Below, piece after piece: positions 43,215-54,848 of a stretch of 64,000 nt of DNA (its first letter is position 1; each line of letters opens with the position of its first letter). Under the pieces are notes generated by a model that was not told where the DNA came from, did no database searches, and saw only the letters and a program-made list of their open reading frames with translations. The stretch lies in the NCBI GenBank assembly GCA_954871525.1, contig OX940864.1, forward strand, positions 19,710,001 to 19,774,000, written 5' to 3'. The translations under genes and the position numbers were made by a program. This stretch comes from Parietaria judaica (Eukaryota; Streptophyta; Magnoliopsida; Rosales; Urticaceae).

Positions 43215-46044
43215 ATGAAGCAATTGCACAAGCAATCGACCGCCGCGACTCAGCGGAGGGACGAGGAGATGGCGGCGTCCACGGCGGCGCCTCAGCCGTA
43301 CTCGCCGAAGACCCTGAAGCATCCGAGATCTCTCCCGAGATCGATCAACTACCTCTTCAGAGAGCAGAGGCTGCTCTTCATCCTCGTCGGGATCCTCATC
43401 GGATCCACCTTCTTCATCCTCCAGCCAATTCTCTCCCGAATCAGCCCCTCCGATCCTGTTTCCTCCGTCTCTCGCAGTGTCTCCGTCGCGGGTAGCGGAG
43501 GAAGCGAGTCCGTCGGTTCCTACTTCAAGTCCGATTTTGGAGTCGGAAAGGTCGGTCGCGTTCCGGCGACGCTTCGGCAGCGCCGGCTGAGGATTGTCAT
43601 CACCGGCGGGGCCGGATTCGTCGGAAGCCATCTCGTGGACAAGCTCATGGAGCGGGGTAACGATGTGATTGTGATCGACAATTTCTTCACTGGGAGGAAG
43701 GAGAATGTGGCTCACCATTTCCGGAATCCGAGGTTCGAGCTCATCCGTCACGACGTTGTTGAGCCGATCCTGCTGGAAGTGGATCAGATCTACCACTTGG
43801 CTTGCCCTGCCTCGCCCGTTCATTATAAGTACAATCCCGTCAAGACGATCATATCCTTCTTAGCTTCTGTTACTGTATTTGTGTGTATCTGTTTTCAAGT
43901 CCGGTTCTTTTGGCGTGTTTGCGGTTTGTTTCTTTTCGAATTGTTGTCGTCCTTGACTCTGATGAATGACTGATTCATCACAAGACGAATGTGATGGGGA
44001 CGCTTAACATGTTGGGGCTTGCCAAGCGAATTGGGGCTCGGTTTCTGCTCACGAGCACAAGCGAGGTCTATGGCGATCCGCTCGAACATCCGCAGAAAGA
44101 GACGTATTGGGGAAATGTGAATCCAATTGGTATGCTACAATGCCGCTAGCTAGGCTGAAGCTAATTTCTATGGTATTGGTTTAAATGATCTTTTGTTATT
44201 GAGTGATGTGAGCTTTGAAATGGATAGGTGAGAGAAGCTGCTACGACGAGGGAAAGCGGACTGCGGAAACCTTAACGATGGACTATCACAGAGGCGCAGA
44301 AGTCGAGGTAAATGGATTGGGTGTTACCCGTATGGGCTAAATGCATTTTAAAGCTGTGTAAAATATTTCAATGTAACCATCGTGTGTCTACGTGTTTATC
44401 AAATTCTCGGATTTCATAAAACTTAAACACATATAGAATTGTATATATAATAGTGTAAAAGGTCTCTTGGATTGTTCTTGCCAATTGATGTAGTGAAAGG
44501 AAAATGGAAAGGGTCGATCGGTACCATGATTTCTTAAAGAATTTGATTTAAACATATGGACTATGGATCATATCGATTGAGTTGACTCACTCAATCCATA
44601 TGTATAAATTTAAAGATACTTTCAAAGTAAGGGGTTATAGTAGACTATCTTTAGTTGTTGATGAACATGAACTTTAAAACTATTTGAAAACACCAAAGAA
44701 GATTTGTGTTCAGGATGTCATCAATCTTTTTTTTTTCTTAGGATGGATTGCCAAGATTTTGGAAACAGATCTAATTAGAGTTATTGAGCTAAAATTAGCT
44801 CAATATTTAACCTTAATTTTACCCAGTTAAATATAAATCTTAATTTAAAAGTTTATTATATAGTTAGCTATGTAAGGAACTCATTATGAAATATACTGTA
44901 CACAGGTCCGAATTGCTCGGATTTTCAATACGTATGGACCCCGTATGTGCTTAGATGATGGACGTGTTGTCAGCAATTTTGTTGCGCAGGTTAATATCTC
45001 TACATTTTCTTTATTTTTGTCATCTTAGGCTGATTTTCTTTTGATATAAATTTTTATTGTACTACATGTGCCAATTTTCAGGCAATCCGGAAAGAACCTT
45101 TGACAGTTTATGGTGATGGTTTGCAAACACGAAGCTTCCAATATGTCTCCGACTTGGTATAGTATCTTATCGTGTCTCTTACATATATGTTTTATGGCTG
45201 GTATTTAAGTATGATGACCAGTAATCGTGCAATAATTTGCTTTGTAATCAACATTTTGACCATTATCAACTGTACGTTTAAACAAACTATCAACTAGCCG
45301 TAGAAATAAGGGTGGTTATTTAGAGAATCTGTTTACTAAGGTCATTGTCTGAAGAGCTTATGGGCTGTTTCGAAATCAGAAAAACTGAGGTGAACGAGAA
45401 AAAAAAAATCAAGGGAAATATTTTTTCAGTGTTTGAAAACCTCTAAACAGAGAGAAAACGAAACCAGCGAAATATTTGGAGAGATTCTGTGTAAAATTTA
45501 TAATATATACCAGTTTTCTAAACAATTTCTTATTTCCAACAACAGGTTAATGGATTGGTGGCACTAATGGAAGGAGAACATATCGGTCCTTTTAATCTCG
45601 GCAATCCTGGAGAATTCACCATGCTTGAGCTAGCACAGGTTTTTTTTGTTTTTTTGTTTTTGGTTCTGTGTTAGCACAAAGATCGTCGAGAAATAGAGGC
45701 ATTTGTAGAATTATCACTTTCAGTTTTTATAATCAAGAGTTATTAGTTCTCTTCTTGCACACTCAATTTAAATTCACCGTTCCATTTCGCGCAACTTTCC
45801 TAAACATTATTGATTTCTGTCTCTGAATTGTCAGGTTGTGAAAGAAACAATCGACTCGAGCGCAACCATAGAATTCAAGCCCAATACGGCGGATGATCCA
45901 CATAAGAGAAAGCCGGATATCAGCAAAGCAAAGGAACTTCTGAACTGGGAGCCCAAAATCCCCCTAAGGGAAGGTTTGCCTCTTATGGTTCGTGATTTCA
46001 GAAACCGCATCTTGAACGAATACGAAGGCAAAATGCTCAAGTAA
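43215..46044 (+). CDS. UXS1: UDP-glucuronate decarboxylase (UDP-xylose synthase), membrane-anchored UXS1 type
   Basis: Seven exons: 43215-43850, 43982-44129, 44228-44307, 44906-44989, 45082-45156, 45546-45638 and 45835-46044. They join to 441 residues; Arabidopsis UXS1 has about 435. The enzyme converts UDP-glucuronate to UDP-xylose with bound NAD+, supplying xylan and xyloglucan synthesis. The short cytosolic N terminus ([21 protein letters not shown]) and one membrane helix at about 53-70 give a type II Golgi topology. The NAD site is [10 protein letters not shown] at 131-140, the active-site Thr/Ser is in [11 protein letters not shown], and the Tyr-x-x-x-Lys pair is about Y267/K271 in SCYDEGKR. 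The chosen ATG gives the MKQLHKQ start of UXS1; a longer in-frame ATG at 43146 is possible. Intron 1 is AT-AC, the others GT-AG. All catalytic parts are intact. Confidence 0.95.
43851..43981 (+). other. AT-AC (U12-type) intron 1 of UXS1
   Basis: After codon 212 (ATC) the intron starts ATATCCTTCT, the exact U12 donor consensus. It contains TCCTTGAC (43950-43957), matching the U12 branch consensus with its A at 43956, and ends CATCAC before AAG ACG AAT. Only this AT-AC excision restores the family sequence [12 protein letters not shown] in frame. Without it the frame runs to a stop at 43973. Confidence 0.9.
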
Positions 46045-47008
46045 TTGAAGGTATAATAAAAACAGCACAATCATGAACCATATCATCATATGTATAGTGA
46101 CAAGGATCGTCGTGGGAGAAATCTTTCAAATAGGAAGATTTTTCGTGAGTTATCTTCACACCCTTTTTCTTTATTGTCGAATTTTCACCGTTGCACATCT
46201 CCGGCTAAGGCTTTACGAGTATTCTTTCCATTTTTTATGAAGTTATGTAAAATATTGTTCACAAACTATATGTTATATTGAACGAGCGTTTTGTATTATT
46301 TCTTTCTACTCTGTAACTCCTCGTTATGTCTTAATCTTAACAAAAACACTGGTTATTTTATTTGTGTATTGCTGCTTTTCTATATACAGTTCTCGCTCGA
46401 GAAAAAAACCGAGTCTTCTGATTCAATTCGGCACGAAAAGCTGCTGATAGAGTGAGTTATGATGATGATTGTAGTAGTAAAGTGATTATACTGCCAAAAT
46501 TTTAATGATTAAAATAAGTATAATTTTTTTTTTTTCTTCAAGAAATCGTTTACTTGTGATGGGTAAAATTTATGGCCAAACTTTGTCACATGGATAATGT
46601 CTAGGGTAAAAATGAAGGACAAAATTATACGGGAATAGTGGGACCATCTTCACAGTCAATTTTCTGTCTTTTGCCATGTAAAATACAACTACTACACAAT
46701 ATACAAACATACATATGTACATATATATACACACATTATCTTACATTAATTCATTCTGACCAATTTGATTTGTTATGAGTAAAGGTGGGACCCAAAAAAA
46801 AAATCATTACACATCCATTTCTGTACCACGTGACAATTACATACAAGCTGGGGCGTAGGTATATGCACGTGAGCATACGCACGTGCGTATGCTGAAATTT
46901 AATTAATATATATATATATAATCGAAGCAATCGTTGCGTCTCCCTTAGTCTCTTTATTCTCTGAACATTCAAGATCCCTTATTCTCCCTATTCTCTGAGC
47001 ATTTCCGT

Positions 47009-47310
47009 CATCTTTCGGTTTTGGCATTCTCGGCATCTTTTGCTCTTGGTGTTCTCGGTATTCTCGACATTTTCGGTTTCGGTGTTCTCGGCGTCCTTCG
47101 GTCTTGGTGTTCTCGGCATCCTTCGGTCTCGGTGTTCTCGGCATCCTCGGCGTCGTTCGGTTTCGGTGTTCTCGGCGTCCTTCGATCTCGGCGTTCTCGG
47201 CGTCTTTCGCTCTCGGCATTCTCGGCATTTTCGGCGTCCTTCGATTTCGGTTTTCTCGCGGTCTTCGATTTCGCTCTCGGTGTTCTCGGTTTCGGTTTCG
47301 GTATTCTCGC
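47009..47310. repeat. GC-rich 25-bp minisatellite with a 9-bp half unit
   Basis: About ten units of GGCGTCCTTCGGTCT followed by CGGTGTTCTC (25 bases), some preceded by a 9-base GGCATTTTC-like half unit, giving 34-base steps. Several frames stay open on both strands because the unit has few stops (minus strand: repeated PRMPRAKDAENAE-like text). I see no start context or domain to support coding. Confidence 0.85.
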
Positions 47311-49217
47311 GTCTATCACTTTGAGTCTAGGCGTTCGCTCTGAATTTTTCTTGAGATACATACTTTGATAAAACAAAAATAAAAAATTGATGTATGGAGC
47401 TTTTTTTTAAGATATTGGTGAACTTGAGTTTGATTTTTTTTGTGTGTGTGTTGAATATCGTTGAAGTTGAGTTTGTATTTGGAACTTTTTTTTTTTTTTT
47501 TTTGCCTAGTTGTTTATTTAAGATTTTGGACTTATTTAGGGTTTATTTTATTTAAAATTATATGATAATCTTGATTCTGGGCTAATTCCGACAAATCGGG
47601 TCCGTCAACACGCGACGAAAATAATAACAATCCGTTGAGTACTCCGATAGATCCTGGAAAAGGCCTTCAATATTAAGCTATCATCCCAACGAAACTCTAG
47701 CTACGACGTTGGTGTTATTTATGCCAAAAAAAATTTTACATTGTGCATCAGCTGGAATGAAACTCCAGCTACGCCAAGCAGAAGCACATGACAATATACT
47801 TGCGAAAGCTTGGTTTATCCGCATGAATTCATGGCTCATTTCGTAAACAAAACATAGCAAAAGAGACTTGAACGTGTAAGAAGATACAAAGTGCACTATC
47901 AAATCCGCTCACTAATCAATAACCAAAAGATTTTTTTAGAGTGCGAGAACATTCATGAGTCTTAGAATCACTCTTGTGTGAGGTCACTGCATTTACCCCT
48001 TTTTAAGAATATGACCTAACAAATATTCATGTATACAAAAAAGATTATGCTAATTTTGAGTCACGTTATTCATGTATACTTATCAACAGTTTTTCTTGTC
48101 GATTTCGATATCTACAACCTTAATAACCATTAACCAATATAACTCTCTATTGAGAATTAATGGTCACGAGCTCAAATATTTCATAGGTTCCAATGTAAAC
48201 ATATGATATACGAGAAAAGCGGTCTTCAATTGCAATTTTAATACAAAAAAAAAATGATATTGGAAATCGGTTTCTACCGAAGAAAAAAACAAATCAATCT
48301 AACCATCAATAATTGGGATAATCGTCGGAGGAAAACTCGGTATTCGGTTTAATATTTAAAACTTGGTTTTCGGTCTTATTTTTATTCACCCCTAGAGGAA
48401 AAATAAGGAATCCTTTTGGGTTGGAATTCTAAAAAAGAAAAAGGAAGAAGTATCCGATTCCCATAAGATTGTGAAGGAGAATTGAGAAAAGAAAGTGTCT
48501 CATTCATAATAACAAAGAAAAATTGGAAATGGGTTACTCTCTGGCAGAATTTGCTCCATTGGAATGTTGACATCAAATGTAAATGCCTTATCGCATATCT
48601 TTGTTCCTTTGCTGGTATTATTGGCCATCCCTATATCTATATCAATATCACTTCTTCTTCCAATTTCATTTTCTATACACCTAAGCAATTGGGACAGATA
48701 TTCATATTATATATATATATATCAACTTACTAGGACCCATTTCTCATTGTCCCTTTTGGACCACTTTTGATTTGATCAACTGCAACTACTGTTTCACTTT
48801 CTATAATTAAATGTATGTATTTGTATATATATACACACGCATATATAGTTTATGCAAATGAAATCAGATGACACAGAGAAATAGAAACATACCTCATAAG
48901 CTTTAGCTTTGGCTAATACGAGTCATGTTTGTTTGCCACAGTGGTGACTCTACTTTTTTTTTTATAAGTTTTGGGTTTAGTTCTAGTGAGACGCAAAAAA
49001 AAAAAAAACAACAACCAAACAAACAAACACGTGATACTTACGTAATTCTTGCCAATAATATTAGTTGTTCTTACACTAAGAATATATCTTATAATATGAT
49101 TACTTCTTGTAATATTAACCAATAATATCTTTTTAATAATAATAATAATTAAAAAAGCTAATGATTTACCATCATATTCTGACCCACTTAATCAAACAAA
49201 TTTTGAGATATTATTAC

Positions 49218-49895
49218 TAGGGTTGAGTTGGGCCGTCCAGATGCTTTACCTGACCCGCTCACATCAGCTTAAAAACAAAGACCGATCCGATCCAAGAAAG
49301 TTGTAATGCCCAAACCAAACTGACCCAATAAAAATCGGGTGGGATTGGTTTAGGTCGTTGTAATGCCCAAACCAAACTGACCAAATAATTAAAATTTAAT
49401 TTTATAAAAGAAATATGAATAAAAAAACATAGGTAAAAAATTCTACATATATATATATATATGAATCAAACAACAACTCAAATCAACCTTACAAGAAACC
49501 CCAAATAAAACTTTTAAGACTATTTTAAATTACATAAGATTACTACTCATTTTAAATATGTTTAAATAAATTCAAACATATTTAAATAAGAATTGACTAT
49601 TACTAACTAATTTTCAAGTGGAAACTAAGAGTTGTGTGTGAGATCTGAAAAGAGAGAATGAACGGTCATTGAATGTAAATAAAATTGAGAATGAGCAATA
49701 TAAAAATAAATAAAGATTGTACTACTTTATTAAAAATTAATACATAATATAAATCATTATATTGGTCGGACAGAACACCCGACCCGACCCGATTCAACCC
49801 AATTTTGAGCGAGTTAGATTGGGCGGGTTAGATTGGGACCGGGTCGTCAACGGATTGATTTGGCCAGCGAGTCGGGCTTAAAATGCTCATCCCTA
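49218..49895. mobile_element. hAT-like MITE with 8-bp TSD, 678 bp
   Basis: The left end TAGGGTTGAG and right end CTCATCCCTA are inverted copies with one mismatch. Flanking octamers are ATTATTAC (49210-49217) and ATCATTAC (49896-49903), one mismatch. Inner ends are rich in GACCCG and CGGGTC words, and the middle is AT-rich. No transposase. Confidence 0.7.
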
Positions 49896-51169
49896 ATCAT
49901 TACTATGGGTGAATCCCGGACTTAATACCGGGACTCTTTTATCATTTTGGTCTCGACTTATAAATTAAAAAATAAATCCGATTCTTTTGTAATCGAGAAA
50001 GGGGTCGGCCTGGTTTTTTATAATATTTTTACTGATTAGTTAACTAAAGGTAGTACCGTAGTAGACCAATTTTTTATATTGATTTTAAAATTTGTTAAAA
50101 CGGGAAAAAAAAACATTATAACTGAAAAAAGACTGAAAAACATGGTCAGTAAAAACATAGAACAGGCAATAATTTATGTCAGCTCAAAAAGAAAAAGCGA
50201 GTTCTCCAATATATATAAACTTTTAAAGATTCAATTCTATGAATAATACATGTATGCTGTTCGATGGTCGAACATCTAAATGATTTTCTAATGTTATTAT
50301 GTGTAATCATACACCAAACTTTGTAAGTATATCGACTTTAGTAACATTTATTGAGTCCGTGTCCCACTCATATTGATTACTATGTCGTACCACAAATATA
50401 TATAATCTCTTTATCATATTATATATTTGAGATATTAATACTCAAACTTTGATTAATTGAGACATAACGGAAGAAGTACTCAAAATTCAAAAAATTAAAG
50501 CAGCGCATATTTTCTTTCTTTTTTTACAATCGTTGGTCAGATTGCCACGTGGGATCAACTTGACTGAAATAAACATCGTCTCAATTTTATCAAACATTTG
50601 TCATACCACGTGGCATTTGATTAACATCAACAATCAGAAATATGCGTCGCTTCAGTTTTGTCTGTATTAGACAATTCCAACGCTGCTTTTAATCTACATC
50701 GTCTCAATTGATTAAAGTTAGATACTTATGCCGCCAATTACTCTGTATATTTTGAATAAATAAATATTGGCAAGAGATTTGAACCGTTGGGTGTGACAGA
50801 GTTATCTGAGCATGTGTTTCAATTAAAAAATCGCAGGCCAACAGACCACGCATTAATTAACACTGTCGCATATAATAAGGTTAATATTAATACACTAATT
50901 TTATTTACTTTAATGAAGAGTGAAGACAAAGCCTGATACGCTAGCTTCACGCACATCCACACACATGTATGTATATATATATATATACACACATTATAAT
51001 TATAATATATATATATATATTGACATAATTAAAATGCAAATATTAATTATAGTTGAATAAGATGAACTTGAGTTCGTGCAGATTAGTCACAGACACAGTG
51101 ATTGAGATTCTATTCCATTCGGCTTTCAAAATATACCTTCAAACCATTGGAGTATACTCAACTGTACTG

Positions 51170-51855
51170 TGTTGTGTGTGATAAATCATAAATATTTATC
51201 GACGAATTGCCAGTAATGCACCACTGCGAGATGCCCGAATAAGATATTGGATCCTCCGGGCGGTTTTGACCCGACTACATAAATAAGGTATCGGGTCCAC
51301 CCGGGACCGAGATTTAATTATGAGATCATTAATTAATTATATGAATTAATTAATGATCACTTAATGGGCTTTGATCCATTTAATGGGCCCAAAACCGATT
51401 AGGTCAATTCATGTTGTATTATAAATACAACTTAAAGTTCATAATTGAAGATCATCCTAAACCCTAAATATAGAAAAAATTCGCCTACCCCTAGCTATGA
51501 GCTCGCGATTTTCTCTTCTCCCCGGTTCTTCATCGGTTTCTCATCCAAACACCGAGGAGGACCTAACCTGTCCAACGAGGTGTTTTTCGGTCGTCAAAGA
51601 CGTTCCCGCAGCGACGTGGTGGACAAAATAGAGGCACGACATTTGACGTGCTCGATCTCGGAGGAAGGAGAATTCGGCCAAAGGAAGAACGGCACAATCC
51701 GCAGCGTTTTTGGTACAGTTGGCAAAAGTACCAAATCTTCGGTAACGATTTCTAAACGATTTCTTAAGATTTGAAATTAGTCTAGATCTATATTATTCGA
51801 TGATATCCTGTGTTTTATACCTCGGGATTGAGAAAAGTCATCGATAAACCCAACA
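51170..51855 (+). mobile_element. Probable solo LTR, 686 bp
   Basis: It starts TGTTG and ends CAACA, a perfect 5-bp terminal inverted repeat with TG...CA ends. Flanks TACTG (51165-51169) and TAATG (51856-51860) agree at four of five positions. A TATA-like TATTATAAATAC lies near 51417, and GGATCCTCCGGGCGG near 51249 resembles LTR U3 sequence. No internal retroelement region or second copy is present in the window. Confidence 0.55.
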
Positions 51856-53139
51856 TAATGGACTTTGTTCCTTAAATTTTTGTTTTTGACGACGATATCT
51901 CATACACTTTAAAACGTAAACGATTATTTACTACGTGTTAAAAAGATGATAAAAAGTACTAACTTTTGTGCAACGCAAGTTTAGTGAAAATAATTTTACT
52001 AACTACTAAGTGATGTGTAACATATAAGTTAAAAAAATATTATTTTTTAACGTGAAGAGGTAATGCGTTACTTTTGAAAGTACGATGGGCATTGGTGTCA
52101 AAAATCAAAATTTAGAGGGCAAACTGCACAGCCTGTAAAGTTGAGGGGCAGTTGATCATATTTATATGGAAAATGAGGCATGAGAGCACAAACAGTGCAT
52201 CATTTTCAGCAATTTAACCGTAGAAAAGGTTGTTGCATCTCATAAATTATATTTTTGTTTCTTGCTCTTCAATTTCTTCAAGTAATAATGATGTTACGCA
52301 TTTTTATATTTTTTTATTATTATTATTTACTGTCTTCAATTTCGAGTCAACAGCTTTGTCTGTACTAGAAACATTAGTGTAATGCATGTGAGCTTGGTAT
52401 ATTGCTGAACTTTGTCTTATGAAATTTCTTTAATTTTTAACACTAATTTCTTTAAAAAATAAATTAAATAACATATTAATTTTGATACGTTGAAACATGA
52501 CATAAAAATGTTTAACCTGTCCCCAATAATAGTGCTCTAGTAAGTATTTTATCGATTATTTACCAACAAGATTAATATATTAAATTATAAAATTATACGG
52601 AGTAATCAAGAAATTTAATTCTCAAAGTAAAAATAGACGAAAGTGTCTCGAACTGAAAGGACTTGGAAGTCCCGGGAGGAATGCTAGCCAGGGCCCCTCC
52701 TCGGGCGGATTCCTCTATTTGACGGTTGGGAACTTTCACTCCTCTTTGAAATATGGTTTTATATGAGCACATATAAAATTAACGCAAATACTAATTTTTT
52801 TTTAAAAAAAATTACTCTAAAATAAATCACGTGTTGCGCAAATGTTAGCAATTTCTATTATTTTTTTACATAAAGAAAAATGTGGTATTTTTAAAGAAGT
52901 TTGTGTTTTTGTTAAAAACTAAAGTTTGAGGGCACTATTGTTAATTACTCTAGAAGTTATAACCTTGAAAGGAATGATACCAGAAGTGAACACATGTAAA
53001 AAATATAGACACAAGTTTGAAACCTAAAACACAAACAAATGATTCTTAAACAAACATCTCCTTGTTAGTAACGTAATCATGACTCTTTCCAAGCTTAAAA
53101 GCCAGAATAAAGACACTTTTCTCATCACTTTCTCTCTCC

Positions 53140-53163
53140 TTCTCTCTCTCTCTCTCTCTCTCT
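53140..53163 (+). repeat. (CT)n tract in the NaKR 5' leader
   Basis: About 12 CT units lie some 100 bases before the NaKR start codon. CT-rich tracts at this place are common in plant 5' UTRs. Confidence 0.7.
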
Positions 53164-53260
53164 ACAAACACACTCTCGAATGCTCACACTTATGCAGATT
53201 CTCTGAACCACTACTTGGATTATCCTATCCATCTTTATATCAAACACCCAAGCCATTGAC

Positions 53261-54848
53261 ATGTTCTGTGTTTCCCAAGCTTCCACTGCTATATGTTCAC
53301 CCATGGACGAAGCTTCCTCTTCCTCGGCCTCTTCCCAGCTCGGCGGCCGGGCCATTGACCGCCATAATCCCATCATCCGCGACGGCAAGAGAGCGGTTCC
53401 TTGCTCGTCTCAGCCGCCGATAAATCCCGTGTCTTATCAGCAGCTCCAGAAGCTCAAGAAAGCATCAAACCCAAGCAATATTGTCACTACTTCTTCTTCA
53501 TCCCATAAACAGCATGAACAGAAGAGAAAGAGCAGTTCCAAACCTCAGGCCAAGCTCGCCGATTTCATCAAAGCAGGGTTATCGTCTTCTTCGTCGCCAA
53601 GAAATCACGTCGTTGCGAGGAAGAGCTACTCCAAGAAGGGGGTTCATGATACGGGCACTCCCGGCTCGTCGAGGTACCTCTTGGGAGATTCGAAGGTGAC
53701 CGACGGATTGTCGGATCGTCCCGAGCCGGTTTCGGCTTTGGTTCCCGTCGGAAACAAGAACGACACGGATAGTACTTGTGCGGCTGCGAAAGACGACTCG
53801 CCTTCTCTCGTCTCCAAGAGATCGCCATTGAACCAGGTATTAATCTTCGAAAGAGTGGTGGTGGTGAGACACGAGTGACATGGTTTTTTGATGGTGGTCT
53901 AACGTGTCGTTTTGGTTGTAGACGGTGGTGCTGAGAGTGTCGTTGCACTGCAGAGGCTGCGAGGGAAAAGTGAGGAAACATCTTTCGAGAATGGAAGGTA
54001 TTAAACGACATCCAAGTTTATTGTCGTATATTCATATTTCTCACCACATTTTCTATAAAACTATGACCTATTTTTTGCCTCTATTATTTATAATATAGAT
54101 TACACCTCGATCTTTGTTCTTATGTTTTCTGGGAAGTGTGTTCCCCTTTTCGATAACAACCAATATGATATATATATATATATATATGCTTGTGATGATA
54201 TGTATATTTATAAATTTTACATATTTATTTGTTAGAGTTTTAACGCGAAAAATTTGAAATAATTGATTATTGATTTTTCGTTTAAATTAGTCGTCGTGCT
54301 TAAGCGTTATCTCTCATACTTAATTTAGTTGTTGTAACCTCTTTTTGAAGCTAATGATTTATTTTTATTTTTTCACGGCTCGTAATTTCTTCTCAAATTA
54401 GCTTGCCATATTTACATGGCAAGCTATTTGACTTGAGTCCATTTCCTTAGCATGGTGCAACTTAAAAGTATTTTTTAGTATGCTACGTGTGTTTGTAGAG
54501 CTAATTAACCTAATTATCGAGATTAGGCGTTATCTCTGGTACTCGATTCTGCGCCGTTGTTACATAATCTTGAACTTTAATAGATTTACTTTTTCCTTCT
54601 TCGTAGTTTTCTTCTCAAATTAGTTTATAAGTAAAATACTATATGATTTGATTACATAGTAAAAACGATTTTTTTTTAATATAGGAGTTCGATGTTTCAA
54701 CATAGACTTCGCGGCGAAGAAGGTGACGGTGGAAGGAGACGTGACTCCAGTGAGCGTTCTTGCGAGCATTTCGAAGGTAAAAAACGCACAGTTTTGGACA
54801 ACTGGCCCCGCTTCAGTCACCCCAACTCTCACCAAGAAACAATCATAG
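53261..54848 (+). CDS. NAKR3: NaKR-type heavy-metal-associated (HMA) domain protein
   Basis: Three exons, 53261-53836, 53922-53997 and 54685-54848, join in frame through GT-AG borders to 271 residues. The start MFCVSQASTAIC and the motif GRAIDRHNPIIRDGKR are specific to SODIUM POTASSIUM ROOT DEFECTIVE proteins. The middle is Ser- and Lys-rich, with SSRYLLGDS shared by the family. The C-terminal HMA domain (about 193-260) carries the metal-binding pair in LHCRGCEGKVRKHL (C202, C205) and ends SISKVKNAQFW. Family members act in phloem companion cells and affect Na/K balance, root growth and FT transport; that is known for NaKR1 and only inferred here. The symbol follows from its position beside UXS1, as At3g53530 beside At3g53520 (from memory); NaKR2 is the alternative. 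Confidence 0.9.

Larger units (their letters stand above)
46045..53260. other. Spacer between UXS1 and NaKR with repeats
   Basis: The first few hundred bases should be the UXS1 3' UTR. Beyond that are a GC-rich minisatellite (47009-47310), a hAT-like element (49218-49895), a solo LTR (51170-51855), ACCGG- and CGGT-rich remnants near 48240-48400, and (TA)n tracts near 46907, 48710, 50970 and 51005. No further gene was seen in 7.2 kb. Confidence 0.55.

Noticed and set aside
43059..43823. 254-codon open frame on the minus strand across UXS1 exon 1
   Set aside because: It is an antisense shadow of the GC-rich UXS1 first exon and has no known domain.
47021..47376. Open frames over the minisatellite on both strands
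   Set aside because: Openness follows from the stop-poor repeat unit; no start context, splice signals or domain support a gene.
52640..52740. GC-rich patch near 52.7 kb (CCCGGGAGGAATGC, GGGCCCCTCC) considered as an organelle insertion
   Set aside because: Too short, and no recognisable plastid or mitochondrial gene sequence.
53079..53423. 114-codon frame overlapping the NaKR start
   Set aside because: It covers the CT-rich leader in a different frame; the NaKR frame from 53261 carries the family motifs.
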